A DNA stretch of 6,462 bases from CBDTTW01 sp965363675 (GTDB taxonomy: Bacteria > Bacteroidota > Rhodothermia > Rhodothermales > DASSAV01), in NCBI GenBank assembly GCA_965363675.1, contig CBDTTW010000179.1, positions 1 through 6,462 of the forward strand, read 5' to 3'. Position 1 is the stretch's first letter. Every line of letters starts with the position of its first letter. Positions 1 to 5,478 of the stretch are shown here, in pieces. A program made the translations under genes and the position numbers. Under the pieces are notes generated by a model that saw nothing but the letters and a program-made list of their open reading frames with translations, ran no database searches and was not told the origin of the DNA.

Positions 1-150
1 CTGCTCGACCCGGCGCGCCCGCTCCGCCAGGGTTTCGTGCTGGCCGAGCAAGGCGGCCGCCGCATCGCCTCGGCCGGCGGCCTCCGGGCCGCCGAGGAGG
101 TCGTGCTGCGCTTCCACGACGGCGCGCGTACGGCCGTCGTAAAGCCCTGA
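1..150 (+). CDS. xseA: Exodeoxyribonuclease VII large subunit, C-terminal fragment
   Basis: This is the last 49 codons of a gene that enters from the left edge and ends at TGA 148-150. The frame reads LLDPARPLRQGFVLAEQ, then an IASAGGLRAAEEVVLRF segment and a DGARTAVV ending. That matches the C-terminal end of XseA, which typically has a DP..vL.RGyai motif, then a short strand with an 'a..l..Gd.l.l...dG...a.V' pattern. XseA is the catalytic subunit of exonuclease VII, a cytoplasmic nuclease that degrades single-stranded DNA from both ends into short oligonucleotides and acts with several copies of XseB. The xseB gene follows 82 bp downstream on the same strand, which strongly supports the call. 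The nuclease and OB-fold domains lie outside the window, so whether the gene is intact cannot be judged. Confidence 0.88.
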   Translation: MLDPARPLRQGFVLAEQGGRRIASAGGLRAAEEVVLRFHDGARTAVVKP

Positions 151-232
151 ACGGCCCCAATCACCGCCTTCCAGAAACTTACTCCCGGCAACGGCATTGG
201 TAACCCACAGAGCATCCGAGGCCACACCCCCC

Positions 233-451
233 ATGACGCAGCCCCTCTCCCCTGCCCCCCACGACGCTTCGGCGCTCACCTTCGAGCAAGCCCGGGCGCT
301 CCTGGAACAAACCGTGGCGGCGCTGGAGCAAAACGACTTGACGCTCGAAGAAGCGCTGCGGCGCTACGAAGAAGGTTTCCGCATGGCGCAGTACTGCATG
401 GCGCGGCTCGACCAGGCCGAACTGCGCATCCGGGAACTGACGCTCGAATAA
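233..451 (+). CDS. xseB: Exodeoxyribonuclease VII small subunit
   Basis: This 72-residue protein has the usual length of XseB (about 60-80). It contains the family core: LTFEQARALLEQTVAALEQ at about residues 15-33, then DLTLEEALRRYEEGFRMAQY at about 35-54, then a helix ending in AELRIRELTLE. The two helices form the coiled-coil hairpin by which XseB binds the long C-terminal helices of XseA. The small subunit is not itself the nuclease. I chose the ATG at 233 because the conserved region starts soon after it. An in-frame TTG at 197 would add 12 poorly conserved residues. A weak GAGG (218-221) lies 11 nt before the ATG, the nearest thing to a Shine-Dalgarno sequence in the window. xseA lies upstream and dxs follows after 29 bp, so it is probably co-transcribed with both. 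Confidence 0.93.
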   Translation: MTQPLSPAPHDASALTFEQARALLEQTVAALEQNDLTLEEALRRYEEGFRMAQYCMARLDQAELRIRELTLE

Positions 452-480
452 ACCCTGTCCCATCTGCCCGCACCTACCGT

Positions 481-2457
481 ATGCGCGTTCCCACGGAGCC
501 CGAGTTTGAGCCGGGCGCCTTGCTCAGGCAAATCAACGTTCCGGAAGACCTGCGCCGTCTTCGCCCCGACCAGCTTCCCGAGGTGTGCCGGCAACTGCGC
601 GACTACATCATCGACGTGGTGGCGGTGCACGGCGGGCACTTCGGCGCCTCGCTCGGGGCCGTCGAGCTGACCGTCGCGGCGCACTACGCCTACCAGACGC
701 CGCACGACCTGCTCGTGTGGGACGTGGGGCACCAGGCCTACGGGCATAAAATTCTCACGGGCCGCCGCGACGCCTTCCCGACCAACCGCAAGCGCGGCGG
801 CATCTCGGGCTTTCCCCGCCGCGACGAAAGCCCCTACGACACCTTCGGCGTCGCCCACGCCAGCACGTCGATCTCGGCGGCGCTCGGCATGGCCGTCGCG
901 CGGGACCTCTCGGGGGGCGACCAGCGCGTACTGGCGATCCTCGGCGACGGCGCCCTGACGGGGGGCCTCGCCTTCGAGGGGCTCAACAACGCCGGCTCCT
1001 CCGGCTCGGATCTGGTCGTCGTGCTCAACGACAACCGCATGTCCATCGACCCTAACGTGGGCGCGCTCAACGAATACCTGGCCGGCATCACCTCGGGCAA
1101 GGCGTGGAATCACTTCCGCGACGACGTGTGGGGGCTGCTCCAGAAGATGCGCGGCAAAGGCGGCGGCACGCTTCAGCGGCTGGCCGCCAAGCTCGAAGAA
1201 GGCATCAAGGCCACGCTCACGCCGGGGGGCCTTTTCGAGGCGCTCGGCTTCCGGTATTTCGGCCCCGTCGATGGGCACGACATCGGCCTGCTCGTCGAGA
1301 TGCTTTCCGACTTGCGCGCCCTCCACGGCCCGATTCTCCTGCACGCCGTGACCGTCAAGGGCAAAGGCTTCGCGCCGGCGGAGCAGGACCAGGTGAAGTG
1401 GCACGCCCAAAGCTCGCCCTTCGACAAGGTCACCGGCCTGAGCCTCAAGGGCAAGGCAGAGCCCGCCCCGAAGCGGCCGCCGCTCTGGCAGGACGTGTTC
1501 GGGCAGGCGCTCGTCGATCTGGCCCGCCGCGACGCGCGCATCGTGGGCATCACGGCGGCCATGCCCAGCGGCACCGGCGTCAAGCAGATGCTCGACGAGA
1601 TGCCCGGCCGCGCCTTCGACGTAGGCATCGCCGAGATGCACGCCTCGGTGTTCGCCGCCGGCCTCGCCGCCCAGGGCTGCCGCCCGTTCCTCGCCATCTA
1701 CTCCAGCTTCCTCCAGCGCGCCTACGACGGCGTCGTGCACGACATCGCCCTGCAAAACCTGCCCGTCGTGCTGTGCATGGACCGCGCGGGCATCGCCGGC
1801 TCGGACGGCCCCACACACCACGGCGCCCTCGACATTGCTTACCTGCGCTGCGTGCCCGGCCTGGTGCTCTCGGCCCCGATGGACGAACAGGACCTCGTGG
1901 ACCTGATGTACACGGCCAGTCGCCACGACGCGCCGTTCGCCATCCGCTACCCGCGCGGGGCCGCCACCGGCGCCGCGCTCCGCCCCGACTTCACGGAGTT
2001 GCCCATAGGCCGGGGGCGCCGCATCCGCGAGGGCGAGCGCCTCGCCTTCCTGTCCTACGGCGCCATCGGGCAGCACGTCGTCGAGGCGTGCGCGCGGCTC
2101 CAGGCGCACGGCATCCGCGCGGCCCACTACGACCTGCGCTTCTGCAAACCGCTCGACGACGCGCTCCTGGAGGAGGTCGCCGGGGCGTTCTCGCACATCA
2201 TCACCGTCGAGGACGGGGCCGCCCTGGGCGGCGCGGGCACGGCCGTGCTCGAATGGATGAGCGAGCGCGGCTACACGCCCCGGATCCGGCGCCTCGGCAT
2301 CCCGGACGCTTTCGTAGAGCACGGCACGCAGGAAGAACTCTACGACCTCATCGGCCTCAGCCCCGCCGGCATCGCCGAGGCGGCCCTGGCGATGCTGCTT
2401 CCGGACGCCGCCGCCGAGCCGCAGGGGCTGCTTTCCGACTCCGTTGCATCCACCTGA
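481..2457 (+). CDS. dxs: 1-deoxy-D-xylulose-5-phosphate synthase
   Basis: The 658-residue enzyme condenses pyruvate and glyceraldehyde 3-phosphate to DXP with release of CO2, the first step of the MEP isoprenoid pathway and also a source for thiamin and pyridoxal. It is cytoplasmic and depends on thiamin diphosphate and Mg2+. Visible motifs: HGGHFGASLGAVEL with the conserved His53; DVGHQAYGHK with His84; the thiamin-diphosphate motif GDGALTGG (155-162) ending at NDN (183-185); His308 in KWHA; catalytic Glu385 in IAEMHA; the pyrimidine-domain stretch YSSFLQRAYD (407-416); DRAGIAGSDGPTHHGA (434-449) with substrate-binding residues; and RYPRG (489-493). The C-terminal transketolase domain runs from about 515 to 640. 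Length is slightly above the usual 620-640, with an 18-residue Pro/Ala-rich tail. The ATG at 481 places the typical start (LLRQINVPEDLRRL) at residue 14. There is no Shine-Dalgarno sequence. The motif IAEMHASVFAAG departs from the usual IAEQHAVTFAAG. Confidence 0.97.
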   Translation: MRVPTEPEFEPGALLRQINVPEDLRRLRPDQLPEVCRQLRDYIIDVVAVHGGHFGASLGAVELTVAAHYAYQTPHDLLVWDVGHQAYGHKILTGRRDAFPTNRKRGGISGFPRRDESPYDTFGVAHASTSISAALGMAVARDLSGGDQRVLAILGDGALTGGLAFEGLNNAGSSGSDLVVVLNDNRMSIDPNVGALNEYLAGITSGKAWNHFRDDVWGLLQKMRGKGGGTLQRLAAKLEEGIKATLTPGGLFEALGFRYFGPVDGHDIGLLVEMLSDLRALHGPILLHAVTVKGKGFAPAEQDQVKWHAQSSPFDKVTGLSLKGKAEPAPKRPPLWQDVFGQALVDLARRDARIVGITAAMPSGTGVKQMLDEMPGRAFDVGIAEMHASVFAAGLAAQGCRPFLAIYSSFLQRAYDGVVHDIALQNLPVVLCMDRAGIAGSDGPTHHGALDIAYLRCVPGLVLSAPMDEQDLVDLMYTASRHDAPFAIRYPRGAATGAALRPDFTELPIGRGRRIREGERLAFLSYGAIGQHVVEACARLQAHGIRAAHYDLRFCKPLDDALLEEVAGAFSHIITVEDGAALGGAGTAVLEWMSERGYTPRIRRLGIPDAFVEHGTQEELYDLIGLSPAGIAEAALAMLLPDAAAEPQGLLSDSVAST

Positions 2458-2469
2458 TTTCTTTGCCTT

Positions 2470-3000
2470 ATGCCTGCTTCCCCTTCTGCCGACGCCGCCC
2501 GCTTCATGCCCACCCTGCCCGACGAGGCGCAGGTGTGGTGCCTCGCCTACGACCGGCCTTTGCCCGCCGACGTGCGCGCCCGCGCCGAGGAGCGGCTGCG
2601 GGCGTTCCTCGCGTCGTGGCATTGCCACGGCCACCCCGTCACGGCGGAACTGGCCGTGCTGCACGAGCGCCTGCTCGTCGTGGGCGCGTGGCTGGCGGAA
2701 GAGCGCGTCTCCGGCTGCGCCATCGACGGCCTCACGGGCGCCCTCGGCGAAGTCGCCCGCGAGGGCGGCTTCGGTTGGCACGACCCGCTGCACATAGCCT
2801 ACCTCGACGCTGAGGGCGCGTTTCAGCTTGCCGGCCGCGCCGCCTTCAAGCAGCAGGCCCGCGCGGGCGCCGTCGATGCCGGCACGGTCGTCTTCGACCT
2901 CGGTGTGAGCACACTCGGGGCGGTGCGCCGGGGCGGGCTTACGGCCGCCGCCGGGCAGGCGTGGCACCGCGCCCTGCTGCCTGCCGAGACCGCCGCCTGA
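2470..3000 (+). CDS. Bacteroidota-type conserved protein often mislabelled 'ABC transporter ATPase'
   Basis: This 176-residue protein has no assigned function. I recognise it as a small family widespread in Bacteroidota that databases often call 'ABC transporter ATPase', although it has no Walker A, signature or Walker B motif. Family hallmarks seen here are Trp23 near the start of the conserved part, W50 with HCHGHPV (a 'W..HG.p' motif), an Arg in HERLLVV, SGCAID (81-86), GTVVFDLGVSTLG (138-150) and AWHRALL (164-170), which corresponds to the usual 'SWH' near the C-terminus. There is no signal peptide or membrane segment, so it is probably cytoplasmic. The Cys and Asp of SGCAID look like candidate functional residues, but that is inference. 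It starts 12 bp after dxs and ends the + strand cluster. The ATG at 2506 (residue 13) is an alternative start that fits the family alignment equally well. Neither start has a Shine-Dalgarno sequence. Confidence 0.82.
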   Translation: MPASPSADAARFMPTLPDEAQVWCLAYDRPLPADVRARAEERLRAFLASWHCHGHPVTAELAVLHERLLVVGAWLAEERVSGCAIDGLTGALGEVAREGGFGWHDPLHIAYLDAEGAFQLAGRAAFKQQARAGAVDAGTVVFDLGVSTLGAVRRGGLTAAAGQAWHRALLPAETAA

Positions 3001-3031
3001 GGCCGCCCGCCGCCCGTTTACCAAAGTAGTC

Positions 3032-3068
3032 GCCGCCGGTCAGGAAATTGGCCGGCGGTTCCTATTTT
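3032..3068 (+). terminator. Probable Rho-independent terminator of the xseA-xseB-dxs cluster
   Basis: The arms CCGCCGGTC (3033-3041) and GGCCGGCGG (3050-3058) pair over nine positions with one G-T wobble. A further wobble pair at 3032/3059 is possible. The loop is AGGAAATT. The 3' side continues TTCCTATTTT (3059-3068), a moderately T-rich tail for such GC-rich DNA. It lies 31 bp after the stop of the last gene in the cluster. The interrupted T run makes it a less than ideal intrinsic terminator. Confidence 0.6.
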
Positions 3069-3075
3069 AGGGCGT

Positions 3076-3109
3076 CGCCGCTGCGGCGGCCCCGAGCGGC
3101 GCAGCGGCG
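3076..3109. repeat. Perfect 10-bp inverted repeat, function unknown
   Basis: CGCCGCTGCG (3076-3085) and CGCAGCGGCG (3100-3109) are exact reverse complements separated by a 14-nt GC-rich loop. It comes just after the probable terminator. No T run follows on either strand, so it is not an evident second terminator. It may be a transcript-stabilising hairpin, a protein-binding site, or a by-product of high GC. The perfect arm match is seen; any role is inference. Confidence 0.5.
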
Positions 3110-3172
3110 TAAACCTATGCCTGGTAACTAATTGGGCAACAAACGCCGGCGCCCCGGCGCGCAGCCCCGCCG

Positions 3173-3198
3173 CCAGAAACACGCAGGCATGTTTTTGG
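3173..3198. promoter_or_regulatory. Dyad-symmetric element upstream of the L,D-transpeptidase gene
   Basis: CCAGAAACA (3173-3181) and TGTTTTTGG (3190-3198) form nine pairs, one of them a G-T wobble, around an 8-nt centre (CGCAGGCA). The element lies 57 bp before the ATG at 3256, in the AT-richer part of the intergenic region. The spacing would suit an operator or a 5' leader hairpin. No convincing -10/-35 pair or Bacteroidota-type -33/-7 pair can be placed around it, so its role is speculative. Confidence 0.3.
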
Positions 3199-3255
3199 TG
3201 ATACCGGACAGAAGCACTACCCCTGCCTTCACACGCCATACCCGATCATAGATAT

Positions 3256-4239
3256 ATGCGTTCACCGGCAACCCTTCGGTCGCTCTCGGCGGTCGCCGCC
3301 GCGCTCGTGCTGCTTCTGGCAGGCGCGGCCGCCCCGGCGCGGGCGCAGAGCTACATCAACCAAAGCGAGGTCGAGGAAGTCCTCTCGGCGCCCTCCGCCG
3401 CGGACCTGGAAGACTTGCCCGAGGTCTACTACGACTACTACGTCATCGACGACGAGTCCGGCAACACGGTCGTGGCGCGCAACAAGTTTTACAAAGCCCT
3501 CGGCGGAGACGACTCGAAGCTCGGCCATAAGCGCGCCAAGCTCGTCGAGATGCTCAACCGGCGGCTGATGGAGGAGGTGCAGATCGGCGACACGCTCGTG
3601 GCGCCGCAGGCCTTCGACCTGGATTTCCGCGCCTACAGCCCCTTCCCGAAGTACTACCCCGGCGCGCGCAACCTCGACAAGCTGTTCATCATCCACAAGT
3701 CGATCCAGGCCTTCGCCGCCTATGAGTACGGCAAGCTGGCCCGCTGGGGCATCGTCAACACCGGCGCTGAGGAGAGCCGCACGCCCAACGGCCGCTACAA
3801 CTTCAACTGGAAGGTGCCCTACCGCGTCTCGACGCTCAGCCCGAGCGACGATGAGCCGTGGGAGATGTACTGGGTGTTTAACTTCCACAACATTCGCGGC
3901 ATCCATATCCACCAGTACGCCATGCCGACCGGCGGCCCCACCAGCCACGGGTGCGTGCGCCTGATCGAACTCGACGCCAAGTGGATCTACGACTGGGCCA
4001 CGCCCTGGAAGACGAACAAGGGCTACGGCGAGGAGTCGATGCAGGCGGCCGTGCAGGAGCTGGGCACGATGGTGCTCGTGCTCGGCGAGGACCCGCTCAC
4101 GCATCCGCATCCGTTCGAGTACAAGAAGCGGTACCCCATTCTGACGAAGGTCTCGCTTCCGGAGGACCCCTACGAAGTCCCCCCCGGCACGGACTTGCAG
4201 AAACGCTTCGACGCGCGGCGGCTGAAGGCCTCGCGCTGA
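3256..4239 (+). CDS. Secreted L,D-transpeptidase (YkuD/ErfK family)
   Basis: This 327-residue protein begins with a Sec signal peptide: a basic N-terminus, a hydrophobic core at about 11-25, and a likely cleavage at ARA|Q (residue 30). The YkuD catalytic domain covers roughly residues 140-280. It contains GIHIHQY (215-221) with His217/His219, then SHGCVRL (230-236) with catalytic Cys233 and the adjacent His231, and closes with LGTMVLVLG (269-277). Enzymes of this family form 3-3 peptide cross-links in peptidoglycan or attach proteins to it, acting in the periplasm through an acyl-enzyme on the Cys. Residues 50-67 are acidic and Tyr-rich, and 'IGDTLVAP' (110-117) resembles the end of a LysM-like segment, though no full LysM domain is clear. 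A Pro-rich tail of about 50 residues follows the catalytic domain. The ATG at 3256 is chosen because the signal peptide starts there; no Shine-Dalgarno sequence is present. The gene stands alone, convergent with lepB. The exact substrate cannot be told from sequence. Confidence 0.9.
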   Translation: MRSPATLRSLSAVAAALVLLLAGAAAPARAQSYINQSEVEEVLSAPSAADLEDLPEVYYDYYVIDDESGNTVVARNKFYKALGGDDSKLGHKRAKLVEMLNRRLMEEVQIGDTLVAPQAFDLDFRAYSPFPKYYPGARNLDKLFIIHKSIQAFAAYEYGKLARWGIVNTGAEESRTPNGRYNFNWKVPYRVSTLSPSDDEPWEMYWVFNFHNIRGIHIHQYAMPTGGPTSHGCVRLIELDAKWIYDWATPWKTNKGYGEESMQAAVQELGTMVLVLGEDPLTHPHPFEYKKRYPILTKVSLPEDPYEVPPGTDLQKRFDARRLKASR

Positions 4240-4256
4240 TCTCCCCGGCTTCCTAC

Positions 4257-4294
4257 AACGCAGAAAAGGCTCCGCATGGAGCCTTTTCTGCGTT
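4257..4294. terminator. Bidirectional Rho-independent terminator between convergent genes
   Basis: AACGCAGAAAAGGCTCC (4257-4273) and GGAGCCTTTTCTGCGTT (4278-4294) are perfect 17-bp reverse complements around a GCAT loop. The stem holds a GC core (GGCTCC/GGAGCC) flanked by AAAA on one side and TTTT on the other, so either strand would give a GC hairpin followed by U residues. It lies 17 bp after the + strand L,D-transpeptidase stop and 21 bp after the - strand lepB stop. It most likely ends both transcripts. Confidence 0.9.
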
Positions 4295-4315
4295 CAGACG
4301 GCGCGCGGCCGCCGC

Positions 4316-5443
4316 TCAGTCGATGAGCTTGAAAAGGCGGTTGAAGCGCGGCAGGTGCGCCTCGGCGTCCCAGGAGAAGTACACGAGCAGCGCCCGGCCT
4401 ACCACATGGTCCATCGGGACGAAGCCCCAGAAGCGGCTGTCCTCCGAGTTGTCGCGGTTGTCGCCCATGGCAAAGTAGTAATCCTGCTCGAAGGTGTAGC
4501 TTTCGGCGGGCTTGCCGTCGATCCGGAACGAGCCGTCGGCCAGTTGCACCGCCGAATGGCCTTCGTAGCGCGAGATCACCGCGCCATAAACCGGCCACGT
4601 TTCGTTGTTGAGCGGCGTCTGCATGCCCTTCTTCGGGATCAGGACCGGGCCGTAGTTGTCCGGGGTGTAGCCCCGCCCGGCGGGGTACATCTCGGCCCCG
4701 TAGCCCGCGTTCGGCGAGGCGATGTAGGGTTCCACCCGGTCGATGTAGGGCAAGGCGCGCACGTTCTGGATGCCCGACTCGGTGGCGCGCACCAGCACGA
4801 GGCTCGGGTCGGAGGTCTGGTGCGCCTCCTTGATGCCCAGCAGGCGCAGGCGCTCCTCGCTCAGGTGGACGTTGGGGTCGTTCTTGTAGACGGCCCACAG
4901 GTACTGCATCGTCGGCAGGAGCGGCTGCGGCTTGCCGTCGATGACGACGACCTTATCGCGCACCTCCAGGGTTTCGCCGGGCAAGCCCATGATGCGCTTG
5001 ATGTAATGCTCCTTGCGGTCCACCGGCTTGTTTTCCGGCGGGTAGTTGAACACCACGGCGTCGCCGCGTTTCACCTTCGTGAAGCCCGGCAGGCGGGTAT
5101 GCGGCAGGCGCACCCCTTCCACGAACAGCTTGGTGAAGGGCACCCCGAGCGTCACGGGGGTGCGCGTGCCGTAATGCAGCTTCGAGACGAACAGATAGTC
5201 GCCCGTAAGCAGGCTGTTCTCCATCGAGGGCGTCGGGATGCGGAACAGGTCGAACAGGAACGTCCGCACGATGAGCATCACGACGAGGGCGAAGATGAGC
5301 GCGTCGGCCCACTCGCGAAAGGCGCTCTTGGGGGGCTTGCCGCCCGCGCCCCGAGGGGCCTTGCCGTTGCCCGGGGTCGCCGTGGAAGGCCGCCCGTACG
5401 TGGTCGCGCTTCGGCGGCTTCCCGTGCTGGATCGAAGGTTCAA
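4316..5443 (-). CDS. lepB: Signal peptidase I
   Basis: This 375-residue membrane serine protease removes Sec and Tat signal peptides on the outer face of the cytoplasmic membrane. In order: a low-complexity Ser/Thr/Gly/Pro N-terminus (1-40), one membrane segment (about 48-64, ALIFALVVMLIVRTFLF), PTPSMENSLLTGD with catalytic Ser73, RGDAVVFNYP (127-135), HYIKRIMGLPGE with catalytic Lys149, a long insertion (about 165-300), and GDNRDNSEDSRFWGFVP (327-343). The insertion makes the protein longer than many bacterial LepB proteins and is common in Bacteroidota-type enzymes. The start is uncertain. No in-frame ATG or GTG lies between the upstream gene's stop and the membrane segment, so TTG at 5443 is the best candidate. 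An ATT two codons upstream (5449) is possible but rare, and no Shine-Dalgarno sequence helps decide. It follows the 266-residue exported-protein gene by 35 bp and ends at the shared terminator. Confidence 0.93.
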   Translation of the reverse strand: MNLRSSTGSRRSATTYGRPSTATPGNGKAPRGAGGKPPKSAFREWADALIFALVVMLIVRTFLFDLFRIPTPSMENSLLTGDYLFVSKLHYGTRTPVTLGVPFTKLFVEGVRLPHTRLPGFTKVKRGDAVVFNYPPENKPVDRKEHYIKRIMGLPGETLEVRDKVVVIDGKPQPLLPTMQYLWAVYKNDPNVHLSEERLRLLGIKEAHQTSDPSLVLVRATESGIQNVRALPYIDRVEPYIASPNAGYGAEMYPAGRGYTPDNYGPVLIPKKGMQTPLNNETWPVYGAVISRYEGHSAVQLADGSFRIDGKPAESYTFEQDYYFAMGDNRDNSEDSRFWGFVPMDHVVGRALLVYFSWDAEAHLPRFNRLFKLID

Positions 5444-5478
5444 CGTAATGGCTGTGTAAGGTGAGGGGGTCGGCGGGG

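Noticed and set aside
1104..2813. A 569-codon + strand open frame across dxs and the next gene
   Set aside because: It is dxs read in another frame. The product is Arg/Pro-rich low complexity and overlaps two well-supported genes.
364..3024. An 886-codon open frame on the minus strand opposite xseB, dxs and the 176-residue protein gene
   Set aside because: It is a GC-driven shadow of real genes. Its translation is Arg/Gly/Ala/Val/Glu-rich with no domain motif, while the + strand frames encode clear families throughout.
3076..3109. Second Rho-independent terminator after the dxs cluster
   Set aside because: The hairpin is perfect but no T run follows on either strand, so I list it as an inverted repeat of unknown role.
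3110..3255. Promoter for the L,D-transpeptidase gene, for example TTGGTG at about 3196 or the TAGATA next to the ATG
   Set aside because: No pair with acceptable -35/-10 or -33/-7 sequence and spacing was found. The TAGATA abuts the start codon and would leave no transcript leader.
4355..5464. A 369-codon + strand open frame opposite lepB
   Set aside because: The minus strand encodes an unmistakable signal peptidase I with all catalytic boxes; the opposite frame is a shadow.
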